DNA of 64,000 bases, taken from the NCBI RefSeq assembly GCF_001676705.1, contig NZ_CP016170.1, forward strand, positions 2,480,001 to 2,544,000, given 5' to 3'. A model generated the notes under the pieces. It was given only the letters and a program-made list of their open reading frames with translations, searched no databases and was not told where the DNA came from. Position 1 is the stretch's first letter. Each line of letters begins with the position of its first letter. This document shows, one piece after another, positions 42,534-51,954 of the stretch. The position numbers and the translations under genes are program-made. The DNA comes from Bordetella bronchialis. GTDB taxonomy: Bacteria > Pseudomonadota > Gammaproteobacteria > Burkholderiales > Burkholderiaceae_B.

Positions 42534-44917
42534 GGTCTCTTAACCTCCGGAGTGGAAGCGGCGCGCAGTCCGCGCAGCCGCAGCGCGTTGCCCACCACGA
42601 AAAGGCTGGACAGGGCCATTGCCGCGGCGGCGAACACGGGCGACAGCGACGGTCCCTGGAACAACGCCGGGATGCCGGCCGCCAGGGGAATCAGGGCGAC
42701 GTTGTAGACGAAGGCCCAGAACAGGTTCTGCCGGATGTTCGCCAACGTGGCGCGGCTGATCGCGATGGCGCGCGCGACGCCGGCCGGATCGCCGGCCATC
42801 AAGACCACGGACGCGGCGTCGATGGCGACGTCGGTGCCCGTGCCGATGGCGATGCCCACGTCCGCCGCCGCCAGCGCCGGCGCGTCGTTGATGCCGTCGC
42901 CGACGAAGGCCAGCAGCGAACGAGGCCCAGTCTTGCCCGCGACAGGTCCGGGCGGGCCGCCGGGCGCGGTGGCGCCCGATGCGTCGTCCGGCCCGCCGGC
43001 GGCGTGTGCGCGCAGGGCGCGCACCGCCTCGACCTTGCCCTCCGGCAGCACTTCCGCGCGCACGTCATCGATGCCCAATACGCGCGCCACCGCCTGCGCC
43101 GTATGCCGGTTATCCCCGGTGATCATCACCGTGCGGATGCCCGCCGCGCGCAGGGCCGCGATGGCGCTGGCCGAGGTGGGACGGACGGGGTCGGAGACCG
43201 CCATGACGGCGGCAGCCGTTCCGTCGACGGCCACGTAGATCGCCGTCTTGCCGTCGCGCGCCCACTCGTCCGCCTGGCCGGCCAGGGGAGCGATATCGAT
43301 GCCTTGCTCGCGCATCAGGCGTTCCGCGCCGGCGAGCAGCTGTCGTCCCTGCACGGCGCCACGCACGCCGGCCCCCGAAATGGCAAGAAAGCCGTCCACG
43401 GGCGCGATGGCTACGCCGGCCTCGCGCGCCGCCGCCACGATGGCCGACGCGATGGGGTGTTCCGAGGCGGCCTGTAGCGACGCCGTCCATGAAAGGATCT
43501 CTTCGCGCCCGAAGCCGGCGGCGGTGGCCACGCCGGTCAGGGTAGGCTTGCCCAGCGTCAGCGTGCCCGTCTTGTCGAAGGCCACTGTCCTGACGTCGCG
43601 CAGGCTTTGCAGCGCATCTCCGTGGCGGAACAGGACGCCCATCTCCGCGGCGCGGCCGGTTCCCACCATGATGGACATGGGCGTGGCCAGTCCCATGGCG
43701 CAGGGGCAGGCAACGATGAGCACCGCCACGGCGTGCACCAGGGCCTGCGGCAGGGCAGGCTCCGCGCCGAACGCAAGCCAGGCGAAGAACGTCAGGGCGG
43801 CGATCGCCATGATGGCCGGCACGAACCGGTAGGTGATGCGGTCCACCAGGCCCTGGATGGGCAACTTGGCGCCCTGGGCGTCCTGCACCATGCGGGCGAT
43901 GCGGGCGAGCGCGGTGTCGGCGCCGGTGCGGGTGACCCGCACCGTCAGGCTGCCCTGTGTATTAAGTGTCCCGCCCGTGACGGCGTCGCCCGTGGTTCTT
44001 TCCGCGGGAATCGGTTCGCCGGTGATCATGGATTCGTCCACGAAGGACGCCCCTTCCAGCACCGTGCCGTCGACGGGGATTTTCTCGCCGGGGCGGATGC
44101 GCACCACGTCCCCGGGCCGCACCGCCTCGATGGGCACATCCACCGTATCGTCACCACGCAGCACCCGGGCCTGGCGCGGCTGCAGCGAGGCCAGCCGCGC
44201 GATGGCGGCGCCGGTCCTGCCCTTGGCGCGGGCTTCCAGCAGGCGTCCAAGCAGGATGAGCGTCACGATGACGGCGGCGGCCTCGAAATACACATGGCGC
44301 GCGTCCTCCGGCAGCCAGCCAGGGGCGAAGGTGGCAACGGTGGAGTAAAGCCAGGCGCTGCCGGCGCCCACCGCGACCAGCGAGTTCATGTCCGGCGCGC
44401 GGCGGGCCAGCATGGCGCCGCCTTTGACGAAAAACATGCGGCCCGGTCCGGCCAGCACCGCGGTCGTCAAGGCCCATTGCAACAGCCACAGCCGCGTGGA
44501 CCCTATATATATGTCCAGGGCGTGGTGCACCGCCGGAAACAGATGGCCGCCCATCTCCAGCAGGAAAACCGGCAGGGTCAGCAGCAGGGCGGCGGCAAAG
44601 CGGCGCGCCAGGACACGGGTCTCGGCGTCGCGAGCCGCCGCCTGGGCGGCCGCGTGGTCCTGGCCGCTGGTGACCGGACGGGCGCCATAGCCCACCTTGC
44701 CCACCGCCTCTACCAGGGCGTCCGGCAGCACGCTGGCGGCGCGGTCGAACTGGACGTGGGCGCGTTCGGTGGCCAGGTTGACGCTGGCGCCGCGCACGCC
44801 GGGTACGGCCGCCAGGGCGTTCTCCACCCGCTTGACGCAGGAGGCGCAGCTCATGCCTTCGATGGCCAGGTCCACGGCGGTGCCGTCGGCGAGAGTGGCA
44901 TTCATAGGGGTTTCCAT
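42530..44917 (-). CDS. copA: Cu(I)-exporting P1B-type ATPase CopA
   Basis: This inner-membrane copper export pump has one N-terminal HMA domain ([10 protein letters not shown]), the membrane CPC motif ([11 protein letters not shown]), the phosphorylation motif DKTGTLT and the hinge [10 protein letters not shown]. The ATG at 44917 gives 795 residues; the ATG at 44905 is an equally possible start because neither has a strong site. A CueR operator lies just upstream, and cueR overlaps the 3' end. Confidence 0.95.
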   Translation of the reverse strand: METPMNATLADGTAVDLAIEGMSCASCVKRVENALAAVPGVRGASVNLATERAHVQFDRAASVLPDALVEAVGKVGYGARPVTSGQDHAAAQAAARDAETRVLARRFAAALLLTLPVFLLEMGGHLFPAVHHALDIYIGSTRLWLLQWALTTAVLAGPGRMFFVKGGAMLARRAPDMNSLVAVGAGSAWLYSTVATFAPGWLPEDARHVYFEAAAVIVTLILLGRLLEARAKGRTGAAIARLASLQPRQARVLRGDDTVDVPIEAVRPGDVVRIRPGEKIPVDGTVLEGASFVDESMITGEPIPAERTTGDAVTGGTLNTQGSLTVRVTRTGADTALARIARMVQDAQGAKLPIQGLVDRITYRFVPAIMAIAALTFFAWLAFGAEPALPQALVHAVAVLIVACPCAMGLATPMSIMVGTGRAAEMGVLFRHGDALQSLRDVRTVAFDKTGTLTLGKPTLTGVATAAGFGREEILSWTASLQAASEHPIASAIVAAAREAGVAIAPVDGFLAISGAGVRGAVQGRQLLAGAERLMREQGIDIAPLAGQADEWARDGKTAIYVAVDGTAAAVMAVSDPVRPTSASAIAALRAAGIRTVMITGDNRHTAQAVARVLGIDDVRAEVLPEGKVEAVRALRAHAAGGPDDASGATAPGGPPGPVAGKTGPRSLLAFVGDGINDAPALAAADVGIAIGTGTDVAIDAASVVLMAGDPAGVARAIAISRATLANIRQNLFWAFVYNVALIPLAAGIPALFQGPSLSPVFAAAAMALSSLFVVGNALRLRGLRAASTPEVKRP

Positions 44918-44937
44918 CCGCAAAGTCTATGCTTGGC

Positions 44938-44968
44938 AGTCTGATCCTTCCCATGATGGGAAGGTCAA
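44938..44968 (-). promoter_or_regulatory. CueR operator-promoter toward copA
   Basis: The 19-bp perfect palindrome CCTTCCCA-TGA-TGGGAAGG (44946-44964) sits between a minus-strand TTGACC (44963-44968) and a poor -10 (CAGACT, 44938-44943) at 19-base spacing. It is an inverted near-copy of the operator at 44984-45014. Confidence 0.85.
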
Positions 44969-44983
44969 GCGGCAGTCCCCGCC

Positions 44984-45014
44984 TTGACCTTCCCATAGTG
45001 GGAAGGTATAGCCT
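44984..45014 (+). promoter_or_regulatory. CueR operator-promoter toward copZ-like gene
   Basis: TTGACC (44984-44989), a 19-base spacer and TAGCCT (45009-45014) enclose the 21-bp perfect palindrome ACCTTCCCA-TAG-TGGGAAGGT (44987-45007). This is a textbook MerR/CueR promoter and drives the small copper chaperone gene. Confidence 0.9.
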
Positions 45015-45086
45015 AACACCTATTCCCAGGCCGCCCGCCGGCATAACCGCCACTGCGTGGGCAGGGTCTTACTTGAAGGAGTCATC

Positions 45087-45287
45087 ATGGTCTTGCAATA
45101 TCAGGTTCCCGACATGTCTTGCGAGCATTGCGTCCAGACAATCACCCGCGCCGTCACCCAGGCGCTTCCCGGGGCGCAGGTCCGGGCCGATCTGCCCAAC
45201 CACCGCGTGACGGTGACGGGCACGGACGACAAACCGCTGGTGGAGGGCGCGATACGCGGCGCCGGCTACACGCCCACGCCGGCATAG
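45087..45287 (+). CDS. copZ: CopZ-like copper chaperone (HMA domain)
   Basis: This 66-residue cytoplasmic metallochaperone consists of one HMA domain with the Cu(I) motif MSCEHC. It probably carries copper to CopA or CueR. The ATG at 45087 is preceded by GAAGGAG; an upstream start at 45057 would add ten residues before the fold. It is divergent from copA and has its own CueR promoter. Confidence 0.92.
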   Translation: MVLQYQVPDMSCEHCVQTITRAVTQALPGAQVRADLPNHRVTVTGTDDKPLVEGAIRGAGYTPTPA

Positions 45288-45344
45288 GCGGCTCCCCGGC
45301 GGGCGTCATTGAAGCAGGCTATCAATTAATAAGAATAATTAAAT

Positions 45345-45373
45345 TTGATATACCGATAGATGATATTTATTAT
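45345..45373 (+). promoter_or_regulatory. Sigma-70 promoter of the peroxiredoxin-glutaredoxin gene
   Basis: Within a strikingly AT-rich patch (about 45318-45375), TTGATA (45345-45350) and TATTAT (45368-45373) are separated by 17 bases. ATAG/GATA-type motifs in the patch could be an OxyR site, but no full consensus is present. Confidence 0.75.
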
Positions 45374-45418
45374 TCCTTCATGGCGTTCGCGCCCCCAACC
45401 CGAACAGGAGATTTACCG

Positions 45419-46147
45419 ATGCTGCAAGCCCGCGAAGGACAACGCGTCCCGAACGTGACGTTCCCCGTCCGCGAGAACAATGCCTGGAAGCAGGTGTCCA
45501 GCGACGACATATTCAAGAACAAGACCGTGGTGGTTTTTTCGCTGCCCGGCGCCTTCACGCCCACCTGCTCGTCCACCCATCTGCCGCGCTATAACGAACT
45601 GGCGCCGGCCCTGTTCGCGAACGGCGTGGACAGCATCGTCTGCGTGTCGGTCAACGACACTTTCGTCATGAACGAATGGGCCAAGGACCAGGAGTGCGCC
45701 AACATCACCCTGCTGCCTGACGGCAACGGCGACTTCACCGAAGGCATGGGCATGCTGGTCGACAAGCGCGACCTGGGCTTCGGCAAGCGCAGCTGGCGCT
45801 ATTCCATGCTGGTGCGCGACGGCGTGGTCGAAAAGATGTTCATCGAGCCGGAAAAAGAAGGCGACCCCTTCGAAGTGTCCGATGCCGACACCATGTTGAA
45901 CTACATCGCGCCGGAGGCCCGCAAGCCCGATCAGGTGGTGGTGTTCTCGAAGCCGGGTTGCCCGTTCTGCATCGAGGCCAAGGCGCTGCTGGAAAGCAAA
46001 GGCTACGCGCCCATCGATATCCCGCTGGAGAACAAAGTGCGCGGCCGCGTCATCGGCGCCATCTCGGGCAAGGCCACCGCGCCCCAGGTGTTCATCAACG
46101 GTTCGCTGGTCGGTGGCCTGGAAGAACTGAAGGCGCATTTCGCCTGA
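45419..46147 (+). CDS. Peroxiredoxin-glutaredoxin fusion (hybrid Prx5/Grx)
   Basis: This 242-residue fusion reduces peroxides using glutathione. The N-terminal Prx5 domain (about residues 1-165) carries the peroxidatic Cys in PGAFTPTC; the C-terminal glutaredoxin domain (about 170-242) carries CPFC, with a [14 protein letters not shown] substrate-binding segment. The same fusion is known in Haemophilus and Neisseria. AGGAGA precedes the ATG. The pyridine-nucleotide disulfide reductase gene 57 bases downstream is probably co-transcribed. Confidence 0.94.
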   Translation: MLQAREGQRVPNVTFPVRENNAWKQVSSDDIFKNKTVVVFSLPGAFTPTCSSTHLPRYNELAPALFANGVDSIVCVSVNDTFVMNEWAKDQECANITLLPDGNGDFTEGMGMLVDKRDLGFGKRSWRYSMLVRDGVVEKMFIEPEKEGDPFEVSDADTMLNYIAPEARKPDQVVVFSKPGCPFCIEAKALLESKGYAPIDIPLENKVRGRVIGAISGKATAPQVFINGSLVGGLEELKAHFA

Positions 46148-46204
46148 CCGGCGCGGCGCGTCCATGACCTGCCAATAACAATCCGAGCATCATAAGGATT
46201 ACGC

Positions 46205-47623
46205 ATGAAAACCTTGCATACCGATGTGGCCGTGATCGGGGCCGGCACGGCGGGCCTGGGGGCCTACCGTGCCGCCGTGGCCGCGGGCAAGCGCGCCCTG
46301 ATCATCGAGGGCGGGCAATACGGCACCACCTGCGCCCGCGTGGGTTGCATGCCCTCCAAGCTGCTGATCGCGGCGGCGGAGGCCGCGCATGCCGCCGCGC
46401 ACGGGGCCCCCTTCGGCGTCCATGTGGACGGCAAGGTTCGTGTGGACGGGCGCGAGGTCATGGACCGTGTCAAGCGCGAGCGCGACCGCTTCGTCGGTTT
46501 CGTCCTGGAGGGCGTGGAAACCATTCCCGCCGAGGACAAGCTGCGTGGCTACGCGCGCTTTGTCTCCGATACGGTGCTGCGCGTCAACGACGATGTCGAG
46601 GTGCACGCGGCCAGCGTGGTGATCGCCACGGGGTCCACGCCCGCGGTACCGCCGCCTTTCCAGGCCCTGGGCGATCGCCTGGTCGTCAACGATGACGTTT
46701 TTTATTGGGACGATCTGCCCGGCAGCGTCGCGGTCTTCGGGCCTGGCGTTATCGGCTTGGAGCTCGGCCAGGCGCTGTCGCGGCTGGGCGTGCGCGTACG
46801 CGTGTTCGGCGTCAGCGGCAGCCTGGGCGGCATCACCGATCCCGCCGTGCGCCAAAGCGCCCGCAAGGCCTTCCAGGAAGAGTTCTACCTGGATCCGGAT
46901 GCGCGGGTGCTGGAAACGACGCGCGACGGCGACCGGGTGCGGGTGCGCTATGTCGCCCTGGACAATACCGAACGCGTCGAGCATTTCGACTATGCGCTCG
47001 TCGCGACCGGCCGCCGCGCCAATCTGGGTGGACTGGCGTTGCAGAACACCAGCCTGAAGCTGCACGCGTCCGGCATCCCGGAATACGACCGCTACACGAT
47101 GCAGGCGGGCGATACGCCCATCTTCATCGCGGGCGACGCGAACGGCGATCTGCCGCTGTTGCACGAAGCGGCGGACGAAGGCCGGATCGCCGGCGAGAAC
47201 GCGGCGCGTTTTCCCAACGTCAAGGCCGGCCGGCGCCGCGCTCCCATGGCGGTGGTGTTCTCCGATCCGCAGATCGCGATTGTGGGCACGCCCTATAACC
47301 GGCTGCCGGAAGGGACCTACGTGACCGGCGAGGTGGACTTCGGCAACCAGGGACGTTCGCGCGTCATGCTTAAGAACAAAGGCCGCCTGCATGTGTACGC
47401 GGATCGCGCCACGGGCCGGTTCCTGGGCGCGGAAATGGCGGGGCCCAGTGTCGAGCACCTGGCGCACCTGCTGGCCTGGTCCCTGCAGCAGGAGCTGACC
47501 GTGGCCCGCATGCTGGAAATGCCCTTCTACCATCCCGTGGTGGAAGAGGGACTGCGCACCGCGCTGCGGGATGCCGATGCGCAGGTGCGTCAGCACGGCG
47601 CGGCGCTGGCGAACGCGGCGTAG
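46205..47623 (+). CDS. Dihydrolipoamide dehydrogenase-like disulfide reductase
   Basis: This FAD-dependent pyridine nucleotide-disulfide oxidoreductase has 472 residues. The FAD-binding motif is VAVIGAGTAGLGAYRAA, the redox pair TTCARVGCMPSK (C-x4-C), the NAD(P) fold VAVFGPGVIGLELGQAL, and the C-terminal HPVVEEG carries the catalytic His-Glu dyad. It lacks a lipoyl domain, unlike the PDH-linked E3 at 63354. It probably recycles a low-molecular-weight thiol or serves the adjacent peroxidase; lipoamide as substrate is not certain. Confidence 0.88.
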   Translation: MKTLHTDVAVIGAGTAGLGAYRAAVAAGKRALIIEGGQYGTTCARVGCMPSKLLIAAAEAAHAAAHGAPFGVHVDGKVRVDGREVMDRVKRERDRFVGFVLEGVETIPAEDKLRGYARFVSDTVLRVNDDVEVHAASVVIATGSTPAVPPPFQALGDRLVVNDDVFYWDDLPGSVAVFGPGVIGLELGQALSRLGVRVRVFGVSGSLGGITDPAVRQSARKAFQEEFYLDPDARVLETTRDGDRVRVRYVALDNTERVEHFDYALVATGRRANLGGLALQNTSLKLHASGIPEYDRYTMQAGDTPIFIAGDANGDLPLLHEAADEGRIAGENAARFPNVKAGRRRAPMAVVFSDPQIAIVGTPYNRLPEGTYVTGEVDFGNQGRSRVMLKNKGRLHVYADRATGRFLGAEMAGPSVEHLAHLLAWSLQQELTVARMLEMPFYHPVVEEGLRTALRDADAQVRQHGAALANAA

Positions 47624-47636
47624 GACGCAAGAGGCG

Positions 47637-47718
47637 CGGTTGCGGCCGTCAAGGCGCAACCGGGGCCCCTGCACTGGCCACCCACGCCGCCCTCCCTGCT
47701 TGGGCGACGGCGCTTTCT
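47637..47718 (+). terminator. Hairpins between convergent reductase and orphan genes
   Basis: An 8-bp perfect stem (47637-47644 with 47655-47662) follows the reductase stop. A weaker CGCCG/CGGCG stem (47685-47689 with 47708-47712) is followed by CTTTCTT. Together they probably terminate the plus-strand transcript. Confidence 0.45.
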
Positions 47719-50108
47719 TATCCCAGTACGTCAGTCATGGCGCGTAGCGCGGGCAGCAGCCTCATCGTTTCGCTGCGCGCGTCGCGATGGCCCCGGGCAA
47801 GCAAGACGGCTTCGATATTTCGCTCATGGCGAGCCGCCGTATCCCGTGCATGGCGGTGGCTGGCAAGCATGTCTCGCACGGCACGATGCCGGGCCGCGGC
47901 TTCGCACAGATCCCTTGCTTCCGCGGGTCCGCTGGTCAGGTTGATCTCGTAGGTCAATTGATCCAGTGCGTCCACGAAGTCATCGCTGTTATCGGCGTTG
48001 AGGGCGTCAAGGAAGTTGACGACGGAAGGAATAAAGGCCTCGTGCAGCTTGCGGTCCCGTTCCAGCGCGGTGTGGATCGCCACCATGCGCGCGCGTTCCC
48101 CTGCGTCGATCTTCAGGAATTCGTAGGGGGTCGTCATGCGGTGCAGGGCCAGGCGCTCTTTCTGTGGCAGCGTAGCGACGTAGGCTTGTGCCGCCAGGCG
48201 GTAGGCGGTCGCGGGATCCGCGTCGCGGGTCGCGGACGCGGTCTGCCGCTTCAGTGCCTGGGCGATTTTCCTTTCCGCCCGATCCAGCGCGGTGGGGCGG
48301 AAGTAGCGCCTTATTGCCTGCGCGATGGTCCGCAGCGGTGCCACGCGCGCCGGTTGCGCGACGCCGGGCGCGCCGCCCTGTGGCGCGCGCTTCACGGTAT
48401 CGACCAGCGGTACTACGTTGGATTGGTCGCCGCGCAAGGTAGCGGCCGCGGCCATCATGTCGGTCATGACTTTGCGCTGGTCGTAGCGCAGCGCGGCGGA
48501 CAACTGGTCGAACGGCGGCTGGTCCGCGCGCATGAGGCCGGCGTAGGCACGCAGGCCCCGCGCGGCCGTGTCGTCCGTTCCCTTGTCGCCCGCCGGAACC
48601 AGGGCGTCCACGAAGCTGGCCTGTAGCGGTTGGGGCAGGGTTCTGATAAATGTCAGGCAGCGTTCCACCCCTGACTCGTAGTGCGTCGCGGAAGACCGGT
48701 CCAGCCTGTACAGCTGCTGGAACGCCGCATGCACGGCCGCGGCATCGTCACGTTCGTCCGCCGCCAGGAGCGTGGCGATCAGCCGCCGCTTGTAGGCTTC
48801 GTCCGCCATTTCCACCACCACATCGGCGATCGATTCAGTGATGCGGCGCAGCTTGGGCGTGCCGACCTCTTGCAGGATATCGTCCAGGGCTTGCTCCAGC
48901 TGCTCGCGCCGAGGACCGCCCCAGGCGCGCAGTTGCCGGACGGCATCGAGCATCTCCAGCTGCGCGGCGACATCGGCGCCCTGGCCTGCCGCGGGCGCAT
49001 CCGGGCGGACCGCGTTATCGATGGCGTGACCAAGTCCCAACTGTACGAATGCGATATCGATGTCGTCCTTGCGGGCCCCGCTTGCCAGTTCCGCCGCGGC
49101 GCGTACCATCGCCCAGGCCGCGCGCGCGGCCCAGCCGGCGCCTTGTCCGAAGACCGCGGCGTACAGGTCCCCGCCCAGTCGCAGCAGGTCGCCGCCATCC
49201 GGCGCGGCATGGGTATCGCGCGGCGATTCGTCGTCCATGGCCGCCCGCGCGCCAGCGGCGGCGCCGTCCTCCGGCAGCGCGCATTCGATCAACAGGGCGT
49301 CCGTCGCGATGCGTATGGCCTGCGAGCGCGCCAGGGGAGGCGTGCCGGATAACCACTTGCCGACCTGCTGCGCGCCATGCATGCCGGCAGGGATGTCCGC
49401 CACCGGGCTTGCCTGTGCCGCGCGGGAATTGGCTGGCGTTTCCTGGGCCGGCGAGCGTGTGGCCGGCCGGCTCGTGCGCGTGTGCCCGGACGCGCGCGGG
49501 TCCGCCGACGCGAACCCGTGCATGGCGTGGGCCAGCGATTCCATCGCTTCGTCGAGTCCACATAGGGACGCCGCCGCGACGGAAGGGCTGTCGGCCAGGC
49601 TGCCGTGGCTGTTGTAGGGCGAGGACAAGGAGGTGGCGTTGCTCGCGCTGTGATAGCCGCTGCTGGCCAGGCTTTCCGCGCTGCAATGGCCGGCGCCGTG
49701 CGGGCTGCCATGGCGGGTGCCATGGCTTATGCCATGACGGCCGCTATCGCCGCTGCCGACGCTGGCGCTGCGGCCCAGCGGGGATGCCTGGGCATCGGTG
49801 AACCTGGTTTCCGGGCCGGCCCGCCGCAGCCTGAGCGAAGCGTGCAGGCTGCCGATATGGCCGCCCTGCGGGCGCCCTGGAGCGTGTCGGATCGGAGCAC
49901 CATCATTGTCGGCGCTCGTGAGCCGCGAGGCCGGCCTCGCGGCAAAGGCGCGCGTATCCGACCCCACGGGCGCGCGGTCGAGTGACGCGCGCGACCTGGG
50001 GGGCGTGGCGGCGGACCGGAATGCCGCCGTGTCCGCGTCCTGCGGGAGCGGCTGAAGAGGGGCTTGATAAGGGATGCGGGAGGCGATGGGAAGATTACTG
50101 TCGGGCAT
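47718..50108 (-). CDS. Large orphan protein with disordered N-terminus, effector-like
   Basis: I do not recognise this 796-residue protein. The first 250 or so residues are Ser/Ala/Pro/Arg-rich and low in hydrophobics, with His-Gly repeats (RHGISHGTRHGSPHG) and a Ser-rich patch. There is no signal peptide or membrane segment. From about residue 270 to the end it is predicted by eye to be alpha-helical with many charged residues. An unstructured N-terminus plus a helical body is common in type III effectors, but no secretion or chaperone gene is nearby. It is divergent from another orphan gene at 50377. Confidence 0.6.
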   Translation of the reverse strand: MPDSNLPIASRIPYQAPLQPLPQDADTAAFRSAATPPRSRASLDRAPVGSDTRAFAARPASRLTSADNDGAPIRHAPGRPQGGHIGSLHASLRLRRAGPETRFTDAQASPLGRSASVGSGDSGRHGISHGTRHGSPHGAGHCSAESLASSGYHSASNATSLSSPYNSHGSLADSPSVAAASLCGLDEAMESLAHAMHGFASADPRASGHTRTSRPATRSPAQETPANSRAAQASPVADIPAGMHGAQQVGKWLSGTPPLARSQAIRIATDALLIECALPEDGAAAGARAAMDDESPRDTHAAPDGGDLLRLGGDLYAAVFGQGAGWAARAAWAMVRAAAELASGARKDDIDIAFVQLGLGHAIDNAVRPDAPAAGQGADVAAQLEMLDAVRQLRAWGGPRREQLEQALDDILQEVGTPKLRRITESIADVVVEMADEAYKRRLIATLLAADERDDAAAVHAAFQQLYRLDRSSATHYESGVERCLTFIRTLPQPLQASFVDALVPAGDKGTDDTAARGLRAYAGLMRADQPPFDQLSAALRYDQRKVMTDMMAAAATLRGDQSNVVPLVDTVKRAPQGGAPGVAQPARVAPLRTIAQAIRRYFRPTALDRAERKIAQALKRQTASATRDADPATAYRLAAQAYVATLPQKERLALHRMTTPYEFLKIDAGERARMVAIHTALERDRKLHEAFIPSVVNFLDALNADNSDDFVDALDQLTYEINLTSGPAEARDLCEAAARHRAVRDMLASHRHARDTAARHERNIEAVLLARGHRDARSETMRLLPALRAMTDVLG

Positions 50109-50376
50109 CGGTTAATTCCATGGAGATCGGTGATGCGCGCATCGCCCGAAAGAACAATGCCACGACTGCCGATGGTGCGTGCGTGCGTTTCCTCCGTGAT
50201 TGATTCCTTCGCGGGGCGGCGCAATTTATCCCTCGTTTTGCGGTCGCGAGCCGCGTTGACCGGATGCGGAGCAAATTTGGCGGGCTCGCGGAAATCGGAC
50301 GTCATCTTGGCGAACGACGGGCCGCCCGGGAACACCAACCGGCGCATCGCTTTTGGTGCAAGACAAGGAGTACACA
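50109..50376. promoter_or_regulatory. Divergent region between two orphan genes
   Basis: These 268 bases contain no gene that I can support. The part around 50220-50275 is less GC-rich than its surroundings. Promoters for both orphan genes must lie here; I could not match a sigma-70, ECF or hrp-type box convincingly. Confidence 0.4.
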
Positions 50377-51468
50377 ATGTCTGTCGCCACAGTCAACGCC
50401 ATTCCGGCTCTTCCCCATGCCGCCAACGCGGCACCCCTTGCGCCGCGTGAAGAGCTGGATGGCGCCGCGCAGGCCCTGGCCTCATATCGGGCGCGCCAGG
50501 CGCGCCTGCTGAGTCCCCCGTTGGATGCGGCGAGTGGCGCCGGCGCGCCTGCCAAGGCCGGTGGCCAGCCTGTTACGCCGATGCCCGATGCCCAGGCGAG
50601 GCTGCTTGCCCGATGGCACGACATCCTGGATCTGCGCGAGAACGTCGGCCTGATCAAGCGCGCCGAAACGGAACTGAACGCAGCCATCCGCCGCATGGAC
50701 GCGGACCCGGCACTCGGCCCCACGTCGCCCGCGGCCGATCGGGTAGGCGTACGGCAGGCCACGCTGGATTATGTCGTCGCCGAAGCCAAGAAAAGCGGCC
50801 TGCACGACGCCCTGACTCAGGCCGCCGTACAGCGCCTGAAGGCCTCCGGCAACTACGAAGCCTTGATCGACCGCGTCGTGGCGTCGGAGGCCACGCAGGG
50901 ACGCACGCGCGATCGAGCCTGGGCCGAGAAATGGATAGAACGCCAATTCGATCCGGACAGCATCGATGCCGGTTTCCGTGCTGGCGAGCCGTACTTCGAC
51001 CTGCGTGTCGCGTACGAAGGGGTGTGGCCCTATGTTGGCAACAAGGGATCGGCCGCGGTCTATGGCGACAAGGCCAGCGTCCAGGCGAACGGACCTTTCC
51101 GCGTCGAGTTCGGCCGGACGGAAGGCGCGGACGGCCTATCCCTTCTGACCTACACCGTCGAAAACCAGCGCACCGGGGAAAAATCCGCGCCGCGTCCGTA
51201 CGACGAGCGCGGCACGGTGGTCGAGGCGGAAGGCCTGCGTGCCGGGATGTACGGCGCGCCGGCACCGGGCGATGTCTTTTCGTTCGACACCCCGCCCGAA
51301 TATACGGTGCGCTATCCGGACGCCAACAATCCGATCATCGACGTGGACAACCAGAAGGCCATCTACAAGACGATGGTGTTCGATCGCTTGTTCCAGCCCA
51401 GCGTCCGAAGTCCCGACATGGCCACGCCCACGCAGACGGTTCTGACGGCCCTGGACATACCGCTGTGA
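50377..51468 (+). CDS. Orphan protein, effector-like, function unknown
   Basis: I do not recognise this 363-residue protein. The ATG at 50377 has a strong AAGGAG. The N-terminus is Ala/Pro-rich without a signal peptide (SVATVNAIPALPHAANAAP). Residues 70-200 look helical; the rest is rich in Asp, Gly and aromatic residues, with text such as PYFDLRVAYEGVWPYVGNKGSAAVYG and EYTVRYPDANNPIIDVDNQKAIYKTM. It is divergent from the 796-residue orphan and may be functionally paired with it. Confidence 0.6.
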   Translation: MSVATVNAIPALPHAANAAPLAPREELDGAAQALASYRARQARLLSPPLDAASGAGAPAKAGGQPVTPMPDAQARLLARWHDILDLRENVGLIKRAETELNAAIRRMDADPALGPTSPAADRVGVRQATLDYVVAEAKKSGLHDALTQAAVQRLKASGNYEALIDRVVASEATQGRTRDRAWAEKWIERQFDPDSIDAGFRAGEPYFDLRVAYEGVWPYVGNKGSAAVYGDKASVQANGPFRVEFGRTEGADGLSLLTYTVENQRTGEKSAPRPYDERGTVVEAEGLRAGMYGAPAPGDVFSFDTPPEYTVRYPDANNPIIDVDNQKAIYKTMVFDRLFQPSVRSPDMATPTQTVLTALDIPL

Positions 51469-51480
51469 CGCCATGAAAAA

Positions 51481-51518
51481 CACCCCAAAAGCGGAGCAGG
51501 CGTCCGGCTTTTGGGGTG
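51481..51518. terminator. Bidirectional hairpin between convergent genes
   Basis: A perfect 12-bp inverted repeat (51481-51492 with 51507-51518, CACCCCAAAAGC/GCTTTTGGGGTG) with a 14-base loop lies 12 bases after the orphan gene and 70 bases from the end of the convergent membrane-protein gene. It can serve both strands; there is no T-run. Confidence 0.7.
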
Positions 51519-51588
51519 CGACAGCATCGAGGCGCGCCGCGGCGGCAGGCCCTGAGGGGCCCCGGCCAGGACCTGGCGCGGCAGCGGT

Positions 51589-51840
51589 CTAGGCGCGGCG
51601 TCGCGTGAACATGCCCACCACGAACAATACGATGATCGCGCCGATGACCGAGGCGATCCACCCGGCCGGTTCTCCCGCGGCATACCAGCCCAGCGTCCGT
51701 CCCAGGAACCCGGCGACCACGGCGCCGACGATGCCCAGAATCGTCGTCAGGATGATGCCCATGGATTGGTCGCCCGGCATGAGCGCACGTGCGATCAGCC
51801 CGACGATGAAACCCACGATGATCATGATGATGATGTCCAT
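51589..51840 (-). CDS. GlsB/YeaQ/YmgE family stress membrane protein
   Basis: This 83-residue inner-membrane protein of the transglycosylase-associated/YeaQ family has three hydrophobic helices rich in Gly. Typical text: IIVGFIVGLIARALMPG and GIVGAVVAGFLGR. Family members are induced by general stress, but their molecular function is unknown. An AAGGAG site precedes the ATG. It is monocistronic, facing the hairpin at 51481-51518. Confidence 0.9.
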   Translation of the reverse strand: MDIIIMIIVGFIVGLIARALMPGDQSMGIILTTILGIVGAVVAGFLGRTLGWYAAGEPAGWIASVIGAIIVLFVVGMFTRRRA

Positions 51841-51954
51841 ACGTGCTCCTTCCGTTTCGATACGCGTTCAAAGGGAAACCGCAACACGGGCATGATAGCG
51901 GCGGCCGCAAGCGGCGATCGTGCACGTCATGTAACAACAAATTGCCCTGTTGTT

